Source: Latrodectus hesperus
Lineage: Eukaryota; Arthropoda; Arachnida; Araneae; Theridiidae
Direction: 5' to 3'
Assembly (NCBI GenBank): GCA_037975125.1
Contig: CM075852.1
Location: 10,461,814 to 10,525,813 of the forward strand
Length of the DNA stretch: 64,000 nt
Shown here: positions 54,201-63,179 of the stretch, piece after piece
Layout of the letters: every line of letters begins with the position of its first letter
How positions within the stretch are numbered: position 1 is the first letter of the stretch
Position numbers and translations under genes: made by a program
The notes under the pieces: model-generated
The model's input: only the letters and a program-made list of their open reading frames with translations
What the model was told of the DNA's origin: nothing
Databases searched by the model: none

Positions 54201-57200
54201 TAAGTCTACTGCATTGAAACTGAAAAATTCTATATTGTATTTTTTGATATGAAATTTTAAAAACGTGTCTCAATATCTTAAAGGAAAATTTTTATGTTTA
54301 AATTTATAGTCTGTTAAGATTTTCCAAAACTGTCTTATATCAGTTCATGATATTTTTTTAATTTTAGTTTTCTACTTATTTTAATTTATTTAATTTATTA
54401 AATACATTTGGAAATCTTTATTTACAATGACTTTCAACTGTATTTAATAAATTCTGCATTTATTAAGTCAATCCTTTTTTTGATAACAACAATCAAATTT
54501 ATTTTGCATGTTTTTATTAAAAGCAGTTTCATAAATTTATTTAAGTTATAATTTTCTGGTTTAATTAATTTTCATATTAACAAAAATGTGTTTTTTACCT
54601 AAAATGTGTATACTTTCTTCTATATGATTGATGAGACGATCATTTGTCACAGAAAATATATCCTTACTTTTCAGCTTAAGTCCTTATAGCTTTCAATCTT
54701 CCCCATCAGCAGTTGAAGTCATTTATCACTCTTATGATTCAATCCCATTGGGAGCACTTCCTTTGTTTGCTGTGTCATCTCCAGAATACCAAGAAAATGT
54801 TTCTTCATTAATCAATGCAGCAAATGAGGTGTACAAAGATTTTCTGCACTCAGATGAAGGAACTGGTTTTAATGGACAAGTAATTATATTTGATTTTTTC
54901 TTCATTATCTTTCTTTAGATATTAATTTGAAATAAAATATATGTTATTTGAATTATGTGCTATCACAGTACTAGTGATAAGATAGATAAATATCTGTAAA
55001 ATTAATGGTACCAGGAAAATTAAATGGAACACGTATTTTTTCTATGTTGCATGTTTAAAAAAATTCTTAAAATTTTCTCTTAGTAATAATTTATAAGTAT
55101 TTTATGATTATAATTTAATTTGAATGTGTAACGAGAAGAAACTGTTTGAACCAAAACAAAATCTGATTTAATTTTTACGTTTAAAAAGAATTAATTATAA
55201 TGATATTTGCTATAGTATAATTATTTTATTATAGCAAAACATTCTACTTTTTATTTTAGCTAATGGTGAAATTTTATACTCATTCTCTAAAATTATAGTG
55301 TATTGATTAAATAGAAAAGTAAATTACTTTTCAATTTAGAAATTTTTTTTATGAATTATTCATGTTATTCTCAATAATTAGAAGACATTGTTTTCTTTCT
55401 GTAGCAGATTTCATTGAATTATATAGTGTATTATACTTATGCATTTTGTTGATATTTTTCTGATAAAAATTAGAATAATCACTAAATTGCAGAAAATCTT
55501 TTTTAATATTAGTTGAGTAGTCAAAATACATACTATAAGCATATAGATGTTTTAACTGTTATCGAAATAATGTAAGCATAATTCATCAATTATATTTCCA
55601 AATTAAAGTTTAAATGAATTTGAGATTATGAAACATTTGTAGAATGCATATTAACATGCTATTTTTTAAAATTTAATGCTTTCATATTTGTGAAAAAATG
55701 TGTTAACTTAAAAAGAATATAGCATTAAGGACACATTAAAATATCATTATCATCAATATTTTAATGTGTCCTGAATGCTGAATTCTTAAAGGACATATCA
55801 TTTTAACATCCATTTAAAAACTTGAAAGATAATGCAAATCGTGATTTCAGTAAGTTTAAATGAAAAACATTCACATAAAATTAGTTTATGGAAAATATAT
55901 TATAATTGAATGTTGTGAAATTGTTAAATATATTCATTAAATCTAAAGATTAAATCAAAATTATTAATATTTAAAAATTATGATGCTAGAAAATATGATA
56001 ATGATAAAATATATTTAATGCAGAATTTATTCAAAGATTAATTTTCAACCTAATCAACCAAATCATCCTAACTTCAGAATTTGCTATGAAGGAAGGGCGA
56101 ATATAATTAAATATATCTAAAACTTGAGTCATTTTTAAACTTTAAAAATTTTAAAGATCTTGTAAAATAATTCACAATAAAGTTTTTCCTTTTTTGCAGT
56201 TAAAATCAAATTCATTTTAGGAAAATGTTTATATTCTATATTGTAAAATTTTTGATATTATTTTGTTTTTAAAATTATATTTAATTTTACATTATGTATA
56301 TGTTACATTTATTCAGATTTTAAAAATGCATACCTTTATATAAAAATGTATTTTAAAAAAGTATTTTCCATAATGAGATTTTTTTAGGAATATAAACTTA
56401 AAATATTAATATTTATAAAATGTAAAAAGGCCTTATTTTAATTAATATTTTTTCCATTCTGTATAAAAAATAAAATCATTTGAGATATTGAAATACTAGC
56501 CATATTAAATTATGTCATTATTTAATTTGAATAGATTTTCAGTGAATAAACTATAATACAGGGCTCTTTCTAACAAACTTAAAAGATAAAATTTTTTATC
56601 AATTTATTATTTTTAAGAGAGATATGTCTTTTAAATATTAATTATTTTGCATGACTAAATGTTATTAGATTCACTTATGACTTAAAAGAAAATGAGATTT
56701 TCTCTAAAGTCATAAGCTTCAACAAACTTAAGATTTTTTCTTAAGTTTGTTGAAAATTTCATTAATTCTTTTCTGCAGTTTAAATTAATCACAAAATATA
56801 TAGAAATAGTATTCTTAATCTTCCGCAATATAATGTGTAAAAAACATGTATTTTACTAAAAAACTAAAATCTTATGAACAACTGTTTTTGTTTATGAATT
56901 ACTTTAATTTCATTATAGGTGATTATTGTTGCTGATAGTGTTGCATCTTTGATGGCATATGATGCCTTATGCCGAAATGCAAGATATGAGGGACGCTATG
57001 GAAGTGAGACAAGTATTAATGATCCAGAAACTGTACAAAATCAATATTCTAATGCTCGTAATAATCCTTTGATATCAATAAGTGATGGTGGTTCTATTGA
57101 TGATAGTCAAGATGCGTTGACAGAGACTAAGCCTCGAATGAGTAATCAATCTGCAAGAATCTATCGTAAGTCACATTCCCATCCTCAAGAAAATGAGCCA

Positions 57201-57845
57201 CCTCACTGTGATAATGTGCAGTAAGTATATTTAACATTTAAAAATACTAGAAACTTATAAGAATATTAAAAATTTGAATGTTCTTAAACATTTTACATTT
57301 GCTATTCTATATATCTTTCATTTTATTAGTTTTATAATTGAAATTTTTGTAATAAATATTAATTTTAGAATTTTTATAATATATTCTTACATTATTTTGA
57401 AGAATGGATTTTAAAATTTTATTAAACTTTTTTTGAAGAATTATTAATAGGATAGAAATATTTATGAAATTTTGTTTATAGTCAGTGAGGAATATATTTG
57501 CCTTATAAGTATGTATGATGTATATACTAACTTAAGTACTCTCTCATTGTTACCTGAATACATTTCTATTTTCTCGTAGATTAGCAAAAAGTAATAAAAA
57601 TACTTATTCAAAAATAGTTTTCATCAGTTCCAGTATTAAATTGAATATGAAAGTATAGCTGCAAAAAATGTTTCTATTAATATTTATGCAATTTTTTAAG
57701 GCAAGAAATATATTCGTAAATATTATTTTCACACTTTCTTTATAATATTAAACCAAAAAAACTTGCACTATCAAAGAAAATTTATTTATCATAAAAAATA
57801 TTTGCTTTACTTCATGACTGATGACTTTATCTCATTTTGTTATGA

Positions 57846-57939
<94 letters not shown>

Positions 57940-60900
57940 TTTAATTGATACATGTAAAGTATTTTTTAATTAAAATTTATTTTCTAGTTTCACTTCCTAA
58001 TTTAATAAGTTGCCAAAGATTCCTGTAATGGTAGTTATTTTCCTTGCTTTCATCTGTTCAGGTTGACTGTAATCACATTGATCTCTTAAAGCAAATCCAT
58101 TTCTAGAACAGAGAGTAACTGTTTTTACAATAGATCTTAACTTTTCTGTTTTCTTTTGCTTTTCTAATGATAACAATATTTATTAGGGTTTGTTGACACT
58201 CTTGTTCACTATAATTTTTGAATTGACAAAAATTACCTAAGAAGGAATGCAATTTTGTGATTTTGCATTAGCAGTGCATAAGCAAAGGTGGATGATTAAC
58301 TTAATGTCATTGATTTACTTTTATTATCTTTTGTTTCATTTCAAGAAGATCTTTGAAATGATTGTTATTGAGGGCAATAAAAAATTTCCAAGAATATCAA
58401 TTTTTAGTTTTTAATATATGATTGATGCAATTTAATGTTTTATTTTTCAATTTTGCTATGTAGTTATATCAGTTTTGGTAACTAAAACCGATATAACTAC
58501 ATAACAAATTCAATTTGCTATTTAGTTATATCAATTTTGGTGTTTTATTTTTCAGTTTGCTATGTAGTTATGTCAGTTTTGGTAATTTTTCAAAAGTATG
58601 AAATTCTTCAGCTATATATTTATTTTTTAAACATATTCAGAATTTTTTACTTTGCAATTATTTGATATACATCTTTATTTTAAATTGAGGTTTAGAATTT
58701 TTCCTTTCATTAGTGTTACAATAATTTAATTGTGATGCTATTTCTAATTACTCATTAATGAAAGAAAAAATGTAAGTGAAAGTTAAAGCAAATTTAAAGT
58801 CCTAAAATTATAAATTTAAAAATTTAATTACCTAAAAAAATTGACTCATTGGTTGTCTGAAATTCACTAAATAACAATTGTTTACAAAGGCTAACAATTA
58901 GTCTGAGTGTTATACTAAAATAAGCATTTTTGAAAGTCCTATTTCACATATATAGCTCAATCTGGAAATAAAAAAATACCTTGGGAATGTCTTTTTGAAA
59001 ACTGATAAAAGAAAAAAAAATGAAATCTATTAGGACAATCCTTTTTTTTCATCAACAAACTATGACCTAGAATCACATTTTTAGAGACAATTGTGGTTTT
59101 CACATTCTTTTCTTGGATTATAATTTAGTTTAGCTAGAATGATTTTTTTTTCAAGATAAAAGGGAAAAAAGAATTTGCCATGGGGGTGAAAAAATTACAT
59201 TACTCAAAATTTAAAACATATAAAATAATAAAAGCTATTTGAAATCTTTCTCTTTCAGAAAAATAATACCTGCAAAATTCCTGCATAAAATTCCAGTATT
59301 CACATTTTGAAATTTGGATTGTAAGTGGAATATACAAACACACACACACAAAGTTATAGAAATATTACATTTATTTAAATAATGCAAGTACCTTTTTCAA
59401 AGCCACACATATTATATTGTATTGATTTTTACTTACAATATTTATCACCTGATAAAAATATAAGTGCATTTATCAAATTATCTGTGTACAAAAAAATGGT
59501 AATTGATGAAAGATCATCCAATTTTTACACCGCTGCTTATAAATTTTATATTGATTATTAACGTTTGCATTTAGATTGAAAATAGTTGTTTTCTTTTGCA
59601 GAAAAGAGTTTAAGATTTACTTCTTGTCATTTCATATAAATGAAAAGTAGAGATGACAATTTTCTAAATCCTGCATTTTTCGGAGAACATTGATTAGAAG
59701 AACATTACTGTTTCTAAATTTGTAAAAAATTCCATTTGGACAATAGCAATAGAAATTGAGGTTATTAATGTTTCTGATTGAAAAGTTTCCTTCCTCAGTT
59801 AAATTTATCATAGAACTGAAAACAAGAAACCGAAATTATTTGCATTTTATGAGACACCATTTGAAGGATACAAGTTAGAAATAAGAAGAAAGTGATTTTA
59901 TTTTATGGCAGTACACCAGTACATTAATTTCTATTGATAAAATTTGACTTTCTGAAGCTAATGTTACCATATTTCAGTTGATTACTGTATTATGTTTGGC
60001 TGCAATGTTGTAATATTTTAAGGATTCAGATTATAAAGATGACAGTGCAATAAATAAGAAAAAATTTCTGTTAAAGGATTGTTGAAAAATTTGTAAAGGA
60101 AGTATTTAAAATATTAATTAAAATATTGTAAAAATATAGTATAAATTGTTAATTAGAAATTTTATAATTGTATAAGAATTTCTGTTTAGTAATTTTAGAA
60201 ATTATTTAAAGTAGTCTTTATATGCCTATAAATACAAATATTCATTTATATTGAAAATATGGTATTTATATAAATTTTATTGAATAAAGTATATTATGAA
60301 TACTTTTATAATATTTGAAATGATTATAAATTTCATATAACAGTTGATTATGCATTCTTATTTTTCAGAGTTAACCGTTTATTATCTGCTCCTAATACTA
60401 GACGACACAGTTCTGCTTCTAATGATCCCAGTTCTAATCTTAGACTAGATTTTGATGTGAGTGACTTTTTCATGTTTGGCAGCCCTCTAGGTACAGTTCT
60501 TGCATTCAGAAAAATGCTCACTTTTGATGATAAGAACAGTAAGAATCTTATATATTCATTTATATTGTATTAAGGAAATAAAATCATATACTGAAAAGTA
60601 CCATGTTATATATTACATGTTATGAAAAGTTCAATTGTTATATATTTTGATATGTAAAACATAATATAAAATATATAACAAAAACGTTTTCTGTACTTAA
60701 TGAAATGTTTTTACTGTATATCTTAATTTAATTTTATAAATTTGAGAACTATTGGTTTACAAACAAGTTTCTTTTTCAGTACTGTTAAAGAAAACGATTT
60801 ATTTAGAAATAAAATAAGTATTTTATTTCTAAATAAATGCTATCTTATTTTTTTATATATTTATTATTGCTCTTTAAAATCTATAAGCTAACTGTACATT

Positions 60901-63179
60901 ATAAATTGTATTTTTAAAGAACATACAAAGTACTTTTTTTGTGTCTATGGTTTCAATTTATTTAATATTGACTCTATTCAAATAATGTATAAATGTTTTG
61001 GTACAAAAATAAATTTTTTGATAGTCGAAAAAGTTAACAAAATAAGATTTTATCGTCATTTGTAAATTTTATATAATTTAACATTTGAAAACTTTGAGAA
61101 ATAAAATTTTTTTTAGATACATAAAGCTGGAACATTATCTTTAAAAAATGTTCTTTATTTATAATTCTGATATTATCATGTTTTTTATATTTTTTATCAG
61201 AGTTCAGATATAACATTTATGTTATATACTCACTATCTTCATTGTTCTTTAAGTGTTTTAATTTACTTCATAAGTGAGAGTAATTTTTGCTTAATAGTTA
61301 TTAATAAAATAGTGCTCTAGAAATAGATTTTAAGCTAACATTTTTACATTATAAGCCAAATTACAATACTTAAAAAAATTACTTATTACATCTTGCTTAG
61401 AACAACCAAAAAATATGATAAGAACAAGTAAATGAATGCTCTTTCAATAATTTGTCTTTATTACTTCTTTAATAATTCTTTGTTATTACTTTCTTATCAT
61501 TGAATTATACTCAAAGTATGGTACAGCTTATCCTTGAAATTTGTACCATAAAATCCAGCCAACTATACTCAAAGTATTCTTAAATAGGTGTGCCAAACTG
61601 TTGAGAACTTTTGAAAATAAGTTTCTCAAATTTTTCTTTCTCTTTATTTCATTGCTAGAGAATTTATGCATGTTACACTTCTTTACTTCAGGAAAAAGAA
61701 TTAATTCTCATTTTTGAATGTTTCCCAAATAGAATGTCATTCCACTATTCTATATAATTACATTTATTAAACATTTTTTATTGAAGAATACAAATTTATT
61801 TGTATAATTATACTTATTTTATGTGCAATGGTTCCTTTTTTACATCATCAGAAATCTAAGCAATAATTTGTTTTCATATGAACAACCACTGTGTCACTGA
61901 GTCTTATTGAGCCAGTTTCTTTCAAAGTTATACTTTGTATAATTATTCAATTTACAGTTATGTCTGTGTTTTAATCATTCTTTCATTATTAGATAATTAT
62001 AATTTTTGGATTCCTATTAGTTTATTAATGCATATTTATATTTAATTTAATATGAAACTTCAGTAGGAGATATTTTTCTGAATTTAAGCTTATGTGTGTA
62101 ATTTTATCTGTGCATGAATGGTAGCTATTTCATTCTCTGTCTGTCCATTATTTTCATTTTCTGCAACCTTATCCATAATTAAAAATAATTAAATATTTGG
62201 TTTCTACTGATTGTTTTCATTCTTCTACAAAAGAAACCTTTTAATAATTATGTGAAATATTTCATTTTTGTCAAACTCATCAACTTTTTCTTTGTCTCTT
62301 GCTATCATTCTGTAATAATTTTTTTCCTTTGATTTTGCTGTCAAAAGAAAATTCTTTTGTCATGAATTCTTCATGTTTTTTTATTTTAATAATTCTTAAT
62401 TATCGGTAGTTTTTTTTTCTTAAATCCATATTGCATTTTTCTATATATTTCATTGAGAAAAAATTGTTTATTTCGTTTCTTGTAAAGAATTAAGTAGGTC
62501 ACTTATTTTCCAATGACAAATATCTTAAATTATTAATATTGAATATTTAAATATGATTTTTCTATTCAGTGGCAAACATTTTTGGAAAACAGATTGTCTT
62601 TATAGACATAGATATTAAAATTTGTTTGATAATATATTTATATTTATTTTATAAGAAATTATTTTTTATTGTTTTATATAAATAACTATTCATTTATTTA
62701 TCAGCTCCTCCTCTACGACCGTCCTGTAATCAAGTGTACAATCTTTTCCACCCGACTAATCCATGTGCTTCTCGTGTAGAACCTCTGCTCAGTGCTAGAT
62801 TTGCTCAGTTATCTCCAATTAATATTCCTAGGTATCAAAAGTATCCACTTGGAGATGGCCAACCATTACATTTATGTAAGTTTTGTTTACTTTTATCTAT
62901 CATTGGATGCATATTTAGTTAAATTATTGCATATTAATTAAATATTGTTAATTGTATGCTTTTCAGTATGAACTTTTAGTGTTTATTGCATGTTTCATTG
63001 TTATTTAAGTCTTTCATAGAAAAATAAAAAATTAATTTTTATTGTTATAGTGGAATATATTCAAACCTATCCCCATCTATTTACGGAAGTCCATTCTGCT
63101 AGAAGAACCAGTGAAGCTAGTATTGTCAGTACTATGTCAGGAATGATAGATATGGTACCTATTACTACTGTGGCATCGT
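31235..63179 (+). CDS. rdgB: rdgB / PITPNM (Nir) membrane-associated PI transfer protein, 5' two thirds
   Basis: Thirteen coding exons joined at GT/AG borders: 31235-31312, 45853-45985, 48515-48718, 50820-51056, 51612-51989, 53065-53172, 53278-53385, 53818-54187, 54675-54879, 56919-57220, 60369-60538, 62705-62875, 63051-63179. Summed coding length is 2593 nt (864 full codons plus one base) and every phase joins without a stop. Visible order: PITP domain (about 1-255), low-complexity linker (about 256-343), FFAT motif EFFDAEE (374-380), conserved Nir middle region (about 455-625) and the start of DDHD (from about 732). Family proteins are about 1250 residues, so the rest of DDHD and LNS2 must lie to the right. 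Known family role: PI/PA exchange at endoplasmic reticulum-plasma membrane contacts, tethered through VAP by FFAT, supporting PIP2 resynthesis in phospholipase C signalling such as fly phototransduction. Assignment comes from remembered conservation of the family. Whether it is the only copy in the genome cannot be seen here. Confidence 0.95.
33326..33498 (+). mobile_element. tRNA-derived SINE (family 1), copy B
   Basis: tRNA-like head (agttagtactctg; gttcgtgggttccattc near 33374-33390) followed by gtttgtagtggcttggagtc, ccactttaaactgtg and gaccatagagcggtaaac. Shares order and sequence with copies at 7471 and 36041. Confidence 0.7.
35958..36040 (+). mobile_element. SINE head fragment (family 1)
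   Basis: ttggcaaccgaatggctatt resembles the tRNA-like head of copy A (ctggcaacagaatgggctag), but the body is absent and a second copy starts right after it. Probably a partial older copy. Confidence 0.4.
36041..36225 (+). mobile_element. tRNA-derived SINE (family 1), copy C
   Basis: Head ccgagctggcagtcgtatag with B-box-like gggttcgaatac (36093), body tttgtagtgattgggaatca and ctttaatctgtagttcttgg, then a 3' end that passes directly into a (TA)n tract. Confidence 0.75.
36226..36258. repeat. (TA)n microsatellite on SINE tail
   Basis: TA repeat immediately 3' of SINE copy C, probably grown from the SINE tail. Confidence 0.9.
38209..38230. repeat. (CT)n microsatellite
   Basis: Eleven CT units within intron 1. 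Confidence 0.9.
41229..41236 (+). repeat. hAT target-site duplication, left
   Basis: atataggg, identical to 44258-44265. Confidence 0.92.
42005..44024 (+). pseudogene. hAT transposase pseudogene (GTF2IRD2-like)
   Basis: Starts [20 protein letters not shown] at 42005. Recognisable blocks across frames: [12 protein letters not shown] (about 42150), [20 protein letters not shown] (about 42540), [20 protein letters not shown] (about 42735), [10 protein letters not shown] (about 42820), then [20 protein letters not shown] (43278). Multiple stops and frameshifts. Near the end it is interrupted by a LINE fragment at 43783-44004; the final residues and TAA follow at 44005-44024. Not functional. Confidence 0.88.
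43783..44004 (-). mobile_element. Nested non-LTR retrotransposon 3' fragment
   Basis: On the - strand an open frame (43791-44009; [20 protein letters not shown], then [10 protein letters not shown]) gives the Cys-Cys-His-Cys C terminus of a Jockey/R1-like ORF2. It is followed by a poly(A) tail (poly(T) at 43784-43792 on the + strand). The direct repeat agcaaca at 43776-43782 and 44005-44011 is the likely target duplication. Inserted in the last codons of the hAT transposase. Confidence 0.87.
45853..45985 (+). CDS. rdgB: rdgB exon 2 (residues 27-71)
   Basis: Encodes the KKSR...[18 protein letters not shown] stretch and [15 protein letters not shown] of the PITP domain. It supplies T59 and K61, which correspond to phosphoinositide headgroup-contacting residues of the PITP family. 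Acceptor ttttag ends at 45852; donor gtatga starts at 45986, in phase 1. Confidence 0.95.
45986..48514 (+). other. rdgB: rdgB intron 2 (2.5 kb)
   Basis: Phase 1, gtatga donor, aaag acceptor. Plain AT-rich sequence; no transposon or exon recognised. Confidence 0.85.
48515..48718 (+). CDS. rdgB: rdgB exon 3 (residues 71-139)
   Basis: Encodes [20 protein letters not shown] followed by [17 protein letters not shown] and ends near [12 protein letters not shown]90 of the lipid-binding site is present in the [10 protein letters not shown] motif. Flanked by aaag and gtaagt. 204 nt, phase 1-1. Confidence 0.95.
48719..50819 (+). other. rdgB: rdgB intron 3 (2.1 kb)
   Basis: Phase 1, gtaagt donor. Contains the full-length family 2 SINE near its 3' end; otherwise AT-rich. 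Confidence 0.85.
50398..50703 (+). mobile_element. Full-length tRNA-derived SINE (family 2)
   Basis: tRNA-like head with A box tggctgagtgg (50407) and B box ggtttgaatcc (50452). A body with ctcgcctccgtgacttggtt and ggtaacgacaaatgagtagc, then an A-rich tail. Flanked by an exact 13-bp duplication, atattttactatc, at 50385-50397 and 50704-50716. Same strand as rdgB. Confidence 0.92.
50820..51056 (+). CDS. rdgB: rdgB exon 4 (residues 139-218)
   Basis: Encodes [15 protein letters not shown], then [10 protein letters not shown] and [20 protein letters not shown], the C-terminal half of the PITP domain. Acceptor ttattttag and donor gtgagc. 237 nt, phase 1-1. A SINE ends only about 115 bp upstream of the acceptor. 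Confidence 0.95.
51057..51611 (+). other. rdgB: rdgB intron 4 (555 bp)
   Basis: Phase 1, gtgagc donor, atatag acceptor. AT-rich, nothing else recognised. Confidence 0.85.
51612..51989 (+). CDS. rdgB: rdgB exon 5 (residues 218-344)
   Basis: The first part encodes [19 protein letters not shown], a hallmark of the PITP domain end with membrane-facing tryptophans, then a helix ([18 protein letters not shown]). The rest is a Ser/Pro/charged linker expected to be disordered. Acceptor atatag, donor gtaagt. 378 nt, phase 1-1. Confidence 0.93.
51990..53064 (+). other. rdgB: rdgB intron 5 (1.1 kb)
   Basis: Phase 1, gtaagt donor, ttag acceptor. AT-rich, nothing else recognised. Confidence 0.85.
53065..53172 (+). 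CDS. rdgB: rdgB exon 6 (residues 344-380, FFAT motif)
   Basis: Encodes [20 protein letters not shown] followed by EFFDAE. Together with the first codon of the next exon it makes EFFDAEE, a match to the VAP-binding FFAT core, preceded by an acidic and Ser/Thr tract typical of functional FFATs. 108 nt, phase 1-1. Confidence 0.93.
53278..53385 (+). CDS. rdgB: rdgB exon 7 (residues 380-416)
   Basis: Encodes [20 protein letters not shown] and an acidic stretch, resembling the segment after FFAT in Nir proteins (a Thr-Lys/Arg-Trp-Asn/Ser block). Acceptor tttgtag, donor gtaaat. The intron before it is only 105 bp. 108 nt, phase 1-1. Confidence 0.88.
53386..53817 (+). other. rdgB: rdgB intron 7 (432 bp)
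   Basis: Phase 1, gtaaat donor, atttcag acceptor. Nothing else recognised. Confidence 0.85.
53818..54187 (+). CDS. rdgB: rdgB exon 8 (residues 416-539)
   Basis: Begins with a Ser/Thr/Pro-rich linker. It then encodes [14 protein letters not shown] and [20 protein letters not shown], which align by eye with the LILHSGNILDSG...AFEAV block of vertebrate PITPNM proteins. Acceptor atttcag, donor gtaatt after TCC AA, phase 2. Confidence 0.92.
54188..54674 (+). other. rdgB: rdgB intron 8 (487 bp)
   Basis: Phase 2, gtaatt donor, ttttcag acceptor. Nothing else recognised. Confidence 0.85.
54675..54879 (+). CDS. rdgB: rdgB exon 9 (residues 539-607)
   Basis: Encodes [37 protein letters not shown] and FNGQ, the conserved Nir middle region. 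Acceptor ttttcag, donor gtaatt, phase 2-0. Confidence 0.93.
55713..55787. repeat. Inverted repeat, 32-bp arms, 11-nt loop
   Basis: 55713-55744 pairs with 55756-55787; three or four mismatches lie in the outer third, and the inner ggacacattaaaatat is perfect. Confidence 0.88.
56674..56754. repeat. Two adjacent hairpins
   Basis: Hairpin 1: cttatgacttaaaagaaaat (56674-56693) pairs with 56697-56716, loop gag, two mismatches. Hairpin 2: ttcaacaaacttaag (56718-56732) pairs perfectly with 56740-56754, loop attttt(t). They are one base apart. Confidence 0.88.
56919..57220 (+). CDS. rdgB: rdgB exon 10 (residues 608-708)
   Basis: Starts [19 protein letters not shown], equivalent to the GDSVGxxLxxDALC strand-turn-helix of the family, then a poorly conserved Ser/Asn-rich stretch. 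The putative nucleophile Ser614 is kept, but both flanking glycines of the GxSxG-like motif are Ala. Acceptor attatag, donor gtaagt, phase 0-2. Confidence 0.93.
57847..57935. repeat. (TA)n microsatellite
   Basis: About 89 bp of uninterrupted TA inside intron 10. Confidence 0.95.
58453..58583. repeat. Hairpin plus direct copies of a 28-bp unit
   Basis: The unit tttgctatgtagttatatca (then gttttggt) occurs at 58453, 58515 and 58556 in direct orientation. An inverted copy at 58484-58503 pairs with 58457-58476 (20-bp arms, one mismatch, 7-nt loop). Confidence 0.85.
60369..60538 (+). CDS. rdgB: rdgB exon 11 (residues 708-765, DDHD start)
   Basis: Encodes a Ser/Arg-rich lead and then [20 protein letters not shown], the canonical beginning of the DDHD domain. 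Acceptor tttcag, donor gtaaga, phase 2-1. Confidence 0.94.
60539..62704 (+). other. rdgB: rdgB intron 11 (2.2 kb)
   Basis: Phase 1, gtaaga donor, ttatcag acceptor. Contains the 60797-60838 hairpin; otherwise AT-rich. Confidence 0.85.
60797..60838. repeat. Perfect hairpin, 20-bp arms, 2-nt loop
   Basis: atttatttagaaataaaata (60797-60816) and tattttatttctaaataaat (60819-60838) are exact reverse complements. Confidence 0.9.
62705..62875 (+). CDS. rdgB: rdgB exon 12 (residues 765-822, DDHD)
   Basis: Encodes [20 protein letters not shown] and [16 protein letters not shown]. The HPxDP motif of DDHD proteins reads HPTNP here: codon AAT replaces the usual Asp codon at residue 783. Acceptor ttatcag, donor gtaagt. 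171 nt, phase 1-1. Confidence 0.94.
63051..63179 (+). CDS. rdgB: rdgB exon 13 (residues 822-865, DDHD)
   Basis: Encodes [19 protein letters not shown] and a Ser/Thr-rich segment, as in the insert between the two halves of DDHD in fly RdgB. Acceptor gttatag, donor gtaagg, phase 1-1. The next expected segment (WWGTKR...) is not in the window. Confidence 0.9.

Larger units (their letters stand above)
54880..56918 (+). other. rdgB: rdgB intron 9 (2.0 kb)
   Basis: Phase 0, gtaatt donor, attatag acceptor. Contains three compact inverted repeats (55713-55787, 56674-56716, 56718-56754); otherwise AT-rich. Confidence 0.85.
57221..60368 (+). other. rdgB: rdgB intron 10 (3.1 kb)
   Basis: Phase 2, gtaagt donor, tttcag acceptor. 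Contains a (TA)n tract and the 58453-58583 repeat cluster; otherwise AT-rich. Confidence 0.85.
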
